A stretch of DNA of 5,510 bases from contig CAZTAO010000130.1 of NCBI GenBank assembly GCA_964611645.1, positions 1 to 5,510 on the forward strand. The letters run 5' to 3'. Under the pieces are notes generated by a model that saw nothing but the letters and a program-made list of their open reading frames with translations, did no database searches and was not told the DNA's origin. A program made the translations under genes and the position numbers. This document shows positions 1-5,510 of this stretch, piece after piece. The stretch comes from CAZTAO01 sp964611645 (GTDB taxonomy: Bacteria > Armatimonadota > UBA5829). The stretch's first letter is position 1; each line of letters begins with the position of its first letter.

Positions 1-110
1 GACAATGGAGCACAGACCCCAAAATTGAAATTACACACTAGAATTGACACGACCGTTGCAGGTGGGGGAACGGCGGTTTGATGGTCCGAGGGTTGGATGG
101 TGGAGAGTGG

Positions 111-159
111 ACCTGTTTCCGCGTGATCCGTGCTTCTCCGAGTAATCCGCGATTCAGAC
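111..159 (+). repeat. Dispersed intergenic repeat, copy A
   Basis: This is a non-coding stretch downstream of the membrane protein gene. It carries the words TTTCCGCG, ATCCGTGCTTCTCC and ATCCGCG followed by ATTCA. Its core, 116-156, matches the reverse complement of 2805-2845 at 35 of 41 positions by hand alignment, and a shorter variant at 2958-2998 shares its ACCTGTT start and its GTAATCCGCG end. A 12-bp sequence GGTGGAGAGTGG directly precedes it (99-110) and recurs with one change at 5376-5387. Three copies confined to intergenic DNA suggest a genome-wide repeat family of the REP or MITE-derived kind, but its function and its genome copy number cannot be seen from here. Confidence 0.7.
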
Positions 160-162
160 TAT

Positions 163-222
163 GCTGCGGGAACGCCGGTCTGCACATAGCTACCGAGCCT
201 GCGCATCGTGAGTTCCCGCAGC
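163..222. repeat. 11-bp perfect inverted repeat past membrane gene
   Basis: GCTGCGGGAAC at 163-173 is exactly complementary to GTTCCCGCAGC at 212-222, with a 38-nt interior. The interior can form a further small stem (CGGT 176-179 with ACCG 192-195). The element begins 15 nt past the stop of the leftward membrane protein gene, so it would form at the 3' end of that mRNA. It has no following run of U on either strand, so it is not a standard intrinsic terminator. It may stabilise the transcript end, act with Rho, or be a mobile repeat remnant. It does not have the arm lengths or T-loop sequence of a tRNA. Confidence 0.5.
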
Positions 223-237
223 TAACCGATTGGTGTC

Positions 238-2364
238 TCAGTCCTTGAGTGCTTTCTGGATCTCAGATCTCAGTTTCTGCACGTATCTTGCTTCCATCAG
301 GCTTCCAGAGGCGGGCGACACGCTCCTGTCCGCAAGATACCCGTAGCTCACAGCATCTTTCCTTGCCCAACTGGTCTCGCTACGCAGGGCCAGTGGCTGA
401 ACAATGATCACTATGAGTAGGATTGTGAAAGCGTAGACGGTTGCCATCGACCGCGCCATTGTGCCATAGTAGAGGCCATTGTCTTTGCGACGCCTGCCTG
501 CGCGTTCGACAGCTATCCAGGCTACGAGCAGACCAGCCATGATCCCATACGTAATGAACAGGCCCTGCAGATCAGACGAGACGATTCTGCCCGGAGCCAG
601 CCCGATACCAATCCCGAGCGCAACCGCTGCAACCATGCTGCTCCGGAAGCTCCAACCAACCCCCGCCTCCTCGCGCGGAGTCGGTATTTCGATTGCCAAA
701 GCTGCGCACCGCTGGCGGATGTATCTGCGAGTGATAAGCGCCGGTATCGACAGGACAGTTATCGCGAGGATGCCCAGCTCAGCCCCGAATCGCAGATACA
801 TCTGGTGGTACGCGAGGCTATACTCGCGCCCACTGATGGACGGAAGCTGAATGTACAGGCCGTAGATAGCAATCGGCAGTACAACCCCCAATCCGATGGC
901 CCGAACCAGCACCCTGGTCGGAGGCAGGAGCAGCAATGGCACAGCGGCGGCCCGGCGAAGCCGACGCAGCCACACTATCCCCTGGGCCGTCGTGCCAATG
1001 AGGAGCGCGACCAGAACTGCCAGAAAGACTTCCGTAACCTTTCCCTGGAAAAACGCGTAGTCTGCCATCCTGCCTGGGGTGAGTTCTTCCTTGGTTACCT
1101 CTACATTGGAGAATATGTCGCCCATAATCGCGCTTAAGTAGGAACCGTACTGCGGCGCTAGCTGGCCGTAGGTACCCGGGGCGCTTGACCTGCTCCGTGT
1201 TTTGACAGCTCTGAGTCTTTCCTCAGCAGCCTGGAGCTTTGCCGCAGTCTGCTTGTCCCCCAGTTTCTGGTAGAACTCGCTGCTCTGGCGGGCAATTATC
1301 GTTTCGAGCGCCAGAACAACCAAGCCGTCTATGATAGTATCCGAGTCTTTCAAGATCAAGGACGGCAGAACGCGACACGAGTCCATCAATCTCTTGCCTT
1401 CTTGCCTGTGTCCTTCTGACAGCAGTATCCGCGCGCAGCCCGGGAGTTTTCTCGTAAGGTCGCGCTCGAGAGGGTACAAGCGGAAAGCGCCGGCGAAACT
1501 GAGTTGTCTGTACTCTGGATAATCCTCCCAGAACACCGGTGGGGCCGTCGCCTCCAATGCCTTTCGCACCACTTCCCGCAGATGTGTTCTCAAATAGGGC
1601 TTCCTCGTCGCCTTCCGCCATTCAGCGATTCCCTGATCCATGGCCTCGCGGTCGAGAATATCATCGGTTCCCAACTGACCGTTGAAGCGACCTTTGTCCG
1701 TGCCGGCCACTATCCCACGCTCGAGATAGTAGTGAGTGAGCAACATGTTGTATAGAGCGTTCTTGGGCTCGAGCGATTCGCCAAACCTCAATGCCCGCAC
1801 ATAGTCCTCGCCATTTACCTGGCGGCTATCCAGGTTAGCAGCGTAATGGGCATAGAAGATGTATGCGTCGGGGTCTGAGCGATGAGCGTCGTAGTAGCTC
1901 CGGATATCCGCGGCCGTGGCCTTGGAACCGACGACACGGACGATGTCGGGAGTGGGTGGCACGCGAAAGAATGGACCTGTAGGCATCCGTGTCTCTACCA
2001 TGCCCGGATTGAAGCTAGAAACCATCGCTTGGCCCCGCGCCGCTCTCCCATACCCCACGTACAGCGCCGCCACGATCACAAGCGGAACAATCACAGCATT
2101 GAATGCCAGGCGCACAAGGCTTCGGAGTTTCATTCTGTTGCGGTTGGCGGACAGGAGTTCGGCTGCCACATCCATTGGGGAGCAGAACCACTTTCTGGCT
2201 AGTTCTGTGCTTTCCTCGGGTGTGTGGCCTTCTCGCTCGAAGCGTTCTTGCTTCTCATTGAGGTGAGATCGCAGCTCCCGCTTGGCTTCCAGGTAGATTT
2301 CCGGGTCTACCTTGAGGCCGGCGGCGGACTGCTCGATCAGGTCCTCGAAGGGTCTGTCTTCCAT
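238..2364 (-). CDS. HAAS/DUF1700-like multi-pass membrane protein
   Basis: This encodes a 708-residue membrane protein of unknown function, translated with the PadR regulator upstream. Residues about 4-75 resemble the HAAS or permease-prefix (DUF1700-like) cytoplasmic domain, with an ELRSHL motif at 30-35, an EREGHTPEES segment and SPMDVAAELL at 62-71. Seven hydrophobic segments follow at about 84-104, 443-465, 484-505, 526-545, 575-592, 601-619 and 636-657. Arginine clusters (LRRLRR, TRRYIRQR, AGRRRK) put the N-terminus inside and residues about 105-442 outside. That large domain looks helical, with a TPR-like stretch near 164-216. The ATG at 2364 is chosen because it starts at the domain and lies 2 nt after the PadR stop (TAGCTATG). 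It has no clear Shine-Dalgarno, so translation is probably coupled. A GTG at 2421 would add 19 residues overlapping padR. No ABC-transporter ATPase or catalytic motif was recognised, so a role as sensor or anti-regulator is inference. Confidence 0.85.
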   Translation of the reverse strand: MEDRPFEDLIEQSAAGLKVDPEIYLEAKRELRSHLNEKQERFEREGHTPEESTELARKWFCSPMDVAAELLSANRNRMKLRSLVRLAFNAVIVPLVIVAALYVGYGRAARGQAMVSSFNPGMVETRMPTGPFFRVPPTPDIVRVVGSKATAADIRSYYDAHRSDPDAYIFYAHYAANLDSRQVNGEDYVRALRFGESLEPKNALYNMLLTHYYLERGIVAGTDKGRFNGQLGTDDILDREAMDQGIAEWRKATRKPYLRTHLREVVRKALEATAPPVFWEDYPEYRQLSFAGAFRLYPLERDLTRKLPGCARILLSEGHRQEGKRLMDSCRVLPSLILKDSDTIIDGLVVLALETIIARQSSEFYQKLGDKQTAAKLQAAEERLRAVKTRSRSSAPGTYGQLAPQYGSYLSAIMGDIFSNVEVTKEELTPGRMADYAFFQGKVTEVFLAVLVALLIGTTAQGIVWLRRLRRAAAVPLLLLPPTRVLVRAIGLGVVLPIAIYGLYIQLPSISGREYSLAYHQMYLRFGAELGILAITVLSIPALITRRYIRQRCAALAIEIPTPREEAGVGWSFRSSMVAAVALGIGIGLAPGRIVSSDLQGLFITYGIMAGLLVAWIAVERAGRRRKDNGLYYGTMARSMATVYAFTILLIVIIVQPLALRSETSWARKDAVSYGYLADRSVSPASGSLMEARYVQKLRSEIQKALKD

Positions 2365-2366
2365 AG

Positions 2367-2705
2367 CTACATCGCCGCCCGGACAAGAGCCGCGTTCACC
2401 GATTTTGAGAACTTCTTCCACTCCTCCGCCCTGGCAGCGGCGTGCTTCAGCCCTTTGGCAGTTGGCTTGTAGTACTTGCGGTCCTTGCCGCTGTCATCGC
2501 CTATCTGCCATTCCGAAGCCAGATACCCCGCGCTCTCCAACCGATGCAGCACCGGATAAAGCGTGCCTTCTTTCCAGTCGAACTCGCCGCCTGTGCGCTC
2601 GTTGACTGTCTGGATGATCTGGTACCCATACATCGCCCGCTGCATGAGCAGATTGAGAACCAGCATCTCCACCGCACTGCCCACAATCTCTGTTCTGAAA
2701 GACAT
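2367..2705 (-). CDS. PadR-family transcriptional regulator
   Basis: This is a 112-residue winged-helix DNA-binding protein of the short PadR type, normally a dimeric repressor responding to small molecules or a membrane partner. The family signature is clear: YGYQI at 26-30, the recognition-helix region EGTLYPVLHRLESAGYL at 46-62, and the wing with RKYYKPTAKG at 76-85, followed by a single C-terminal helix (EEWKKF) for dimerisation. The length is typical. The ATG at 2705 has a strong GGAGG (2712-2716 on the complementary strand) with 6-nt spacing, and a near-consensus promoter lies just upstream. Its stop is 2 nt from the start of the HAAS-type membrane protein, the arrangement seen in many PadR-HAAS pairs, where the membrane protein is thought to modulate the regulator. 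Autoregulation through the direct repeat at 2723-2754 is inferred. The ligand is unknown. Confidence 0.93.
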   Translation of the reverse strand: MSFRTEIVGSAVEMLVLNLLMQRAMYGYQIIQTVNERTGGEFDWKEGTLYPVLHRLESAGYLASEWQIGDDSGKDRKYYKPTAKGLKHAAARAEEWKKFSKSVNAALVRAAM

Positions 2706-2722
2706 ACCGCGCCTCCGCTATG

Positions 2723-2754
2723 TTGAAACTCTATGTATTGTATATTGAAACTCT
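2723..2754. promoter_or_regulatory. 10-bp direct repeat, candidate PadR operator
   Basis: TTGAAACTCT occurs exactly at 2723-2732 and 2745-2754, a 22-bp period, close to two helical turns, so both copies would lie on nearly the same face of the DNA. On the padR coding strand one copy falls in the -10/-35 spacer and the other covers the expected transcription start. The sequence lacks the ATGT-N8-ACAT palindrome of classical PadR operators, but three TATGT words lie at 2719-2723, 2732-2736 and 2758-2762. A partial third copy, TTGAAAC, is at 2804-2810. The repeat is observed; binding by the adjacent PadR is inference. Confidence 0.55.
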
Positions 2755-2765
2755 GGGTATGTCAA
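2737..2765 (-). promoter_or_regulatory. Sigma70-type promoter of padR operon
   Basis: On the minus strand TTGACA (2760-2765) and TACAAT (2737-2742) are separated by exactly 17 bp. This is one mismatch in twelve from the consensus. Initiation would be expected near 2730, giving a short leader of about 25 nt that contains the GGAGG site of padR. A direct repeat overlaps the promoter and could let a bound repressor block polymerase. Confidence 0.8.
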
Positions 2766-2772
2766 TGGGTGC

Positions 2773-2801
2773 TTTACAGTTGGCGGTGGGGGATATATAC
2801 T
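2773..2801 (+). promoter_or_regulatory. Sigma70-type promoter of DUF4838 gene
   Basis: TTTACA (2773-2778) and TATACT (2796-2801) are 17 bp apart, each one base off consensus. Initiation would fall near 2808, leaving a leader of about 205 nt before the ATG at 3012. Its -35 box is 7 bp from the -35 box of the oppositely directed padR promoter, so the two promoters are back to back and may share regulation. The assignment rests on box match and spacing only. Confidence 0.55.
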
Positions 2802-2846
2802 TTTTGAAACGCGGATGACGTGGAGAAGCACGGATTTCGCGGAAAG
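2802..2846 (-). repeat. Dispersed intergenic repeat, copy B (inverted)
   Basis: Read on the minus strand, this copy gives TTTCCGCG, ATCCGTGCTTCTCC and ATCCGCGTTTCAAAA, matching copy A at 35 of 41 core positions. It is inverted relative to copies A and C. It begins immediately after the candidate -10 box of the DUF4838 gene, so it spans the predicted start of that transcript. It may have supplied or displaced upstream sequence when it inserted, but no target duplication is visible. Confidence 0.7.
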
Positions 2847-2996
2847 CGGTTGGCGGGACCCACTATTCCTCCCAAGACTAGACATGAAACGGTATGCCAA
2901 TGACAAGGGAAGTGGCCACCCATCTGCGGAAGCAATGAGGTGACGGCCACGCGCGCAACCTGTTCCGCGCCATTCCGCGTAATCCGCGTTTCAAAA
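2802..2996. repeat. 22-bp imperfect inverted repeat spanning DUF4838 leader
   Basis: The arm 2802-2823 pairs with 2975-2996: 20 of 22 positions are Watson-Crick, one is a possible G-U pair and one is a mismatch. The arms are the outer ends of two repeat copies facing each other, and the interior is 151 nt. In RNA starting near 2808 most of this stem would remain and would end 15 nt before the start codon of the exported protein gene. The interior holds a smaller imperfect stem (GTGGCCACC 2912-2920 with GGT and GGCCAC in 2939-2950). It could form a structured leader, or be only a by-product of two repeat copies. No known riboswitch was recognised. Confidence 0.5.
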
Positions 2997-2998
2997 GC
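2958..2998 (+). repeat. Dispersed intergenic repeat, copy C (short variant)
   Basis: It starts ACCTGTTCCGCG like copy A and ends CGTAATCCGCGTTTCAAAA like copies A and B. It lacks about 8 nt in the middle, where A and B have ATCCGTGCTTCTCC. It lies 13 nt before the exported protein start codon, and its last bases adjoin the ribosome-binding site at 3001-3007. Confidence 0.6.
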
Positions 2999-3011
2999 AA
3001 AGAGGTGAAGA

Positions 3012-5366
3012 ATGAAAAGGCTAATACTGATGCTCGCCCTGATAGCAACTATTTGCGCTCCCGCCTTCGCCGCCGATAACTTCGTGCTGGTAGACAACGG
3101 CCAGCCCAAGGCTACAATTGTGATTCGGGCGGAGGATAACGCCAAGCCCAAAGTCGCTGCGACGGAGTTGCAGACTTACATCAAGAAGATCACCGGCGCC
3201 GAGCTGAAGATTGTTACAGATGCCGAAAACCCGCCGAAGGTCGGGGTGGTGCTGGTTGGGCGGAGCAAGCTGACCGACGCTGCGGGGGTGAAGATCGAGT
3301 CGAAGCTGACCCCAAGCAGGCGGGAGGAGTTCTTTCTTATCGACTGCAAGCAGGACAGGCTCATCCTCGCCGGTAACGATGCCCAGCCTTACCGGGGCAC
3401 TGAATATGCCGTGTATGACTTCCTCAACCGACTGGGCGTGCGGTGGTATATGCCGGGGGATTTCGGGGAGATTGTGCCGCAGTCGAAGAGCGTGAGCCTG
3501 GCGGCGATGCGGGTGATGCAAAAGCCAGACTTCATAATGCGCGACTGGTGGAGCCACCTGGCAGAACTCGAGCCCCAGGAGACCCTGTGGAAGATCCGTA
3601 ACAAGATGAACACCGACCGCATGTTTGCCACTCCGGGCGATAGCTCCGCCAGGAACATCACGGCAAGCGCCGATCTGCTCGCGACCAAGCCCGAGCTTTT
3701 CGCCATGAACCAGGACGGCTCCAGGAATATCCACTTGCCCAACCTCACCAACCCCGAGGCGGTGAAGGTCGCGGCGGACATCATCAAGGAGTATTTTCGC
3801 AAGAACCCGACAGAAAACTCATACGGCTTCGCGCCAGACGACGGCTTGCCCCGCGACTTCAACCCTGACACCGTCAAGATAAACCGGGGGTTTGCGGATA
3901 TGACGGGCAGGCCGGGAGTTGAGGTAGAAGCCAGCACCACCGAAGAGTGGATAACTTTTGTGAACAATGTGACCAGTCAGGTCCGCGCGGAGTTCCCCGA
4001 CGCCTATATCGCCACAAACGGTTACTCAAATAGGAACCTGCCGCCGGTGGGTGTGCCTGTTGACGACCATGTTGTGACAATGTTCGCGGCTATCTGGAGC
4101 TGCACTTTGCACGCTTACGACGATCCCCACTGCTGGCAGAAAGAGCGGCAGGGGATGATGCTGAAGAAGTGGTGCGAGCTTTGCCCGAATGTGTGGATAT
4201 ATGGCTACAATTACCAGATGCTGATGTCCGGCCTGACCCCGCTGCCGGAGACCCGCAAGCTGCGCCGAGACTTCCCGCTGATGAAGAAGTGGGGGGTGAT
4301 TGGGTTTCTGGATGAGACCAGGAAGGTGTGGGCGGAAGCAGGAATAGCCAGCAGATACCTGCGGGCGAGGCTGGAGTGGGACGCGAACCTCGATGTCGAT
4401 ACTCTTCTCGACGACTTCTACGGTAAGTGGTACGGCAAATCGGCGCTGGCGATGGAGTCTTTCTATGAGGCCATTGAAGATGCCATTGAGCAATCGCCGG
4501 TCCACGGCCACGAAGACCGCGTGATGCCCGAGATATACACGGATGAGCTTCTTGTAAAGCTCGAACCGCTGATGGCCCGCGCTGAGAAGCTGGCGGAGGG
4601 CGACAGTGAGGCGGTGAAGACCAGAGTGCATTCGGATCGCCTGATCCTCGATCACCTCAAAGCGTATGTGGCAATGAGTCGAGCGGATGTGGACGGCAGA
4701 TGGGATGAAGCTGCGGCGCAGGGCGAGAAGATGCTGGAGCTTAGAGTGAGCCTCAACGCCATCAGCCCGTTCTTCATTAAGCAGGATGAAGAGGGATACG
4801 ATTCCGGCCTGTGGTACTGGAAGATCAGGGACAGGGTCAAGTACTACAAGGGCCTGGCTGAGAATGCGCGCGTCTCGGGAACCAAGACTGAGTTGGTGGC
4901 GATGCTGCCCAGAATTGCCTCATTCCGAATCGACCCACACGAGGACGGCATCGCGCAGGAGTGGTACAAGCCCAGCCTGCCTGAGAACGACTGGCGGCAG
5001 ATAGATACCGGCAGGCCCTTCTATGCCCAGGGGTATAACGACAATCGCGGCTTCCCCTATGTAGGGCAGATGTGGTACCGGTTCAAGGTAGACGTGCCGG
5101 CCATCCCAAAGGGCACAAAGACCATGCTTGTCCTGCCGGTGGTGGAGACTGAGGCGTGGGTGTGGGTGAATGGCGAATACATCGGCCACAGACCTTATGC
5201 CGAGGCGTACACCAAGCCGATAGAGGTCCGGATGGATGTGACCAAAGCCATCAAACCGGGCAAGACAAATGAGATAGCCGTAAGAGTCTTCACCAGCCTG
5301 AACGTCGCCTCGGCCGCCAGCGGACTCCAGTGCAGGGGGATGCTGTATTCATGGGGCCCAGACTGA
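3012..5366 (+). CDS. Secreted GH67N/DUF4838 protein with C-terminal jelly roll
   Basis: This is a 784-residue exported protein, probably acting on or binding polysaccharide outside the cytoplasm. Residues 1-21 form a Sec signal peptide: MKR, a hydrophobic core, then a likely signal peptidase I site after APAFA. Residues about 22-165 resemble the alpha-glucuronidase (GH67) N-terminal-like domain, with AATELQTYIKKITGAEL (49-65) and the conserved YRGTEYAVYDFLNRLGVRWYMPGDFGEIVP segment in 127-156. Residues about 175-480 fit the DUF4838 barrel-like region, with an acidic PDDG motif at 275-278 and GFLDE at 431-435; D276, D277 and E435 are candidate active-site acids by analogy only. A helical region follows to about 630. 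Residues about 640-784 form a GH2-like galactose-binding jelly roll (WYRFKVDVP, WVWVNGEYIG). The ATG has a GAGGTG site 4 nt upstream. There is no lipobox and no anchor. Substrate and activity are unproven. Confidence 0.88.
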   Translation: MKRLILMLALIATICAPAFAADNFVLVDNGQPKATIVIRAEDNAKPKVAATELQTYIKKITGAELKIVTDAENPPKVGVVLVGRSKLTDAAGVKIESKLTPSRREEFFLIDCKQDRLILAGNDAQPYRGTEYAVYDFLNRLGVRWYMPGDFGEIVPQSKSVSLAAMRVMQKPDFIMRDWWSHLAELEPQETLWKIRNKMNTDRMFATPGDSSARNITASADLLATKPELFAMNQDGSRNIHLPNLTNPEAVKVAADIIKEYFRKNPTENSYGFAPDDGLPRDFNPDTVKINRGFADMTGRPGVEVEASTTEEWITFVNNVTSQVRAEFPDAYIATNGYSNRNLPPVGVPVDDHVVTMFAAIWSCTLHAYDDPHCWQKERQGMMLKKWCELCPNVWIYGYNYQMLMSGLTPLPETRKLRRDFPLMKKWGVIGFLDETRKVWAEAGIASRYLRARLEWDANLDVDTLLDDFYGKWYGKSALAMESFYEAIEDAIEQSPVHGHEDRVMPEIYTDELLVKLEPLMARAEKLAEGDSEAVKTRVHSDRLILDHLKAYVAMSRADVDGRWDEAAAQGEKMLELRVSLNAISPFFIKQDEEGYDSGLWYWKIRDRVKYYKGLAENARVSGTKTELVAMLPRIASFRIDPHEDGIAQEWYKPSLPENDWRQIDTGRPFYAQGYNDNRGFPYVGQMWYRFKVDVPAIPKGTKTMLVLPVVETEAWVWVNGEYIGHRPYAEAYTKPIEVRMDVTKAIKPGKTNEIAVRVFTSLNVASAASGLQCRGMLYSWGPD

Positions 5367-5386
5367 GCGAGGCGCGGTGGAGAGTA

Positions 5387-5414
5387 GAAAGCGGAAAGTG
5401 GAAAGCAGATAGAG
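5387..5414 (+). repeat. Purine-rich 7-bp tandem repeat
   Basis: Three consecutive heptamers, GAAAGCG (5387-5393), GAAAGTG (5394-5400) and GAAAGCA (5401-5407), are followed by a degenerate GATAGAG (5408-5414). The tract lies in untranslated sequence 20 nt after the stop of the exported protein gene, and is preceded by GGTGGAGAGTAG (5376-5387), also found near copy A at 99-110. It could be a slippage-prone simple repeat or part of the same dispersed repeat class. Confidence 0.5.
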
Positions 5415-5430
5415 AATAGCGCTTTGTCAT

Positions 5431-5455
5431 CCCTCCAGGTATCTTACCTGGAGGG
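5431..5455 (+). terminator. Perfect 11-bp hairpin, possible terminator
   Basis: CCCTCCAGGTA (5431-5441) and TACCTGGAGGG (5445-5455) form a perfect 11-bp stem with a TCT loop, 64 nt after the stop codon of the DUF4838 gene. The stem is strong and well placed to end that transcript. It is not followed by a proper U-run: the next bases are CCTGGTGTTTGGCCC, which can themselves form a weaker overlapping GGGCC/GGCCC stem. It is therefore a plausible but non-canonical terminator or 3'-end stabiliser. The rest of the window, 5471-5510, shows nothing that can be assigned. Confidence 0.5.
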
Positions 5456-5510
5456 CCTGGTGTTTGGCCCTTAACTAGATAATTGCGTTTTCTGTGTGTT
5501 TAGTCCTCCT

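Noticed and set aside
163..222. tRNA-like fold
   Set aside because: The outer stem is 11 bp rather than 7 bp and there is no T-loop consensus, no anticodon arm and no CCA-type end.
479..850. Plus-strand open frames opposite the membrane protein gene (479-850, 805-1137, 1882-2202 and others)
   Set aside because: They are short, low in recognisable composition, and antisense to a frame with coherent membrane helices and positive-inside topology.
2365..2421. Upstream GTG start at 2421 for the membrane protein, preceded by GGAGGA
   Set aside because: The purine run is immediately next to the GTG, too close for normal use. The 19 added residues overlap padR in another frame and do not look like part of the HAAS-like domain. 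The ATG at 2364, 2 nt past the padR stop, fits better.
2702..2723. ACATA and TATGT arms flanking the padR ribosome-binding site as an operator or hairpin
   Set aside because: The arms are only 5 bp with a 12-nt spacer containing the GC-rich SD. The order is opposite to the PadR ATGT-N8-ACAT consensus, so chance is likely.
2884..2943. A 19-codon open frame starting ATG AAA CGG in the leader of the DUF4838 gene, as a possible leader peptide
   Set aside because: It has no ribosome-binding site, no run of regulatory codons and no attenuator-like hairpin pair tied to it. A frame of this length is expected by chance.
3021..3734. A 237-codon minus-strand open frame inside the DUF4838 gene
   Set aside because: It is the complement of a strongly coding frame with clear domain motifs, and its protein is rich in His and Pro without any recognisable fold. 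The same applies to the minus-strand frames at 3389-3967 and 4026-4655.
5460..5510. Start of another gene or a promoter at the right edge (AGGAGG on the minus strand at 5505-5510)
   Set aside because: No start codon follows at a usable distance inside the window, and no -35/-10 pair with proper spacing was found.

Overview
The window holds three genes in two divergent transcription units around a compact control region (about 2706-3011), with short non-coding flanks. Leftward (minus strand) runs a two-gene operon: a PadR-family winged-helix regulator (2367-2705), then, two bases after its stop, a 708-residue polytopic membrane protein (238-2364) with an N-terminal HAAS/DUF1700-like cytoplasmic domain. 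Rightward (plus strand) is one large exported protein (3012-5366) with a signal peptide, a GH67 N-terminal-like domain, a DUF4838 region and a C-terminal galactose-binding-like jelly roll, probably a secreted glycoside hydrolase or carbohydrate-binding protein.

The control region is the most informative non-coding part. A near-consensus sigma70 promoter for padR (TTGACA, 17-bp spacer, TACAAT) lies back to back with a good promoter for the exported protein (TTTACA, 17-bp spacer, TATACT); their -35 boxes are 7 bp apart. A perfect 10-bp direct repeat with a 22-bp period brackets the padR -10 box and is a candidate operator. The simplest reading, which is inference, is that PadR autoregulates its operon and may also influence the divergent polysaccharide-related gene, with the membrane protein as sensor, anti-regulator or transport-related partner.

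The intergenic DNA carries three diverged copies of an approximately 40-bp repeat built on ATCCGCG and TTCCGCG words (111-159, 2802-2846 inverted, 2958-2998). Two of them face each other and form a 22-bp imperfect inverted repeat across the leader of the exported protein gene. There are also an 11-bp perfect inverted repeat with a 38-nt loop just past the membrane gene, a purine-rich 7-bp tandem repeat and a perfect 11-bp hairpin downstream of the exported protein gene.

The organism is a bacterium of moderately high GC with sigma70-like promoters and GGAGG-type ribosome sites. The GH67N/DUF4838/jelly-roll architecture, HAAS-PadR pair and dispersed intergenic repeats would fit Armatimonadota, Planctomycetota or related environmental polysaccharide degraders. 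This placement is an impression from gene content, not something the sequence proves. No RNA gene, insertion sequence or CRISPR array was seen.
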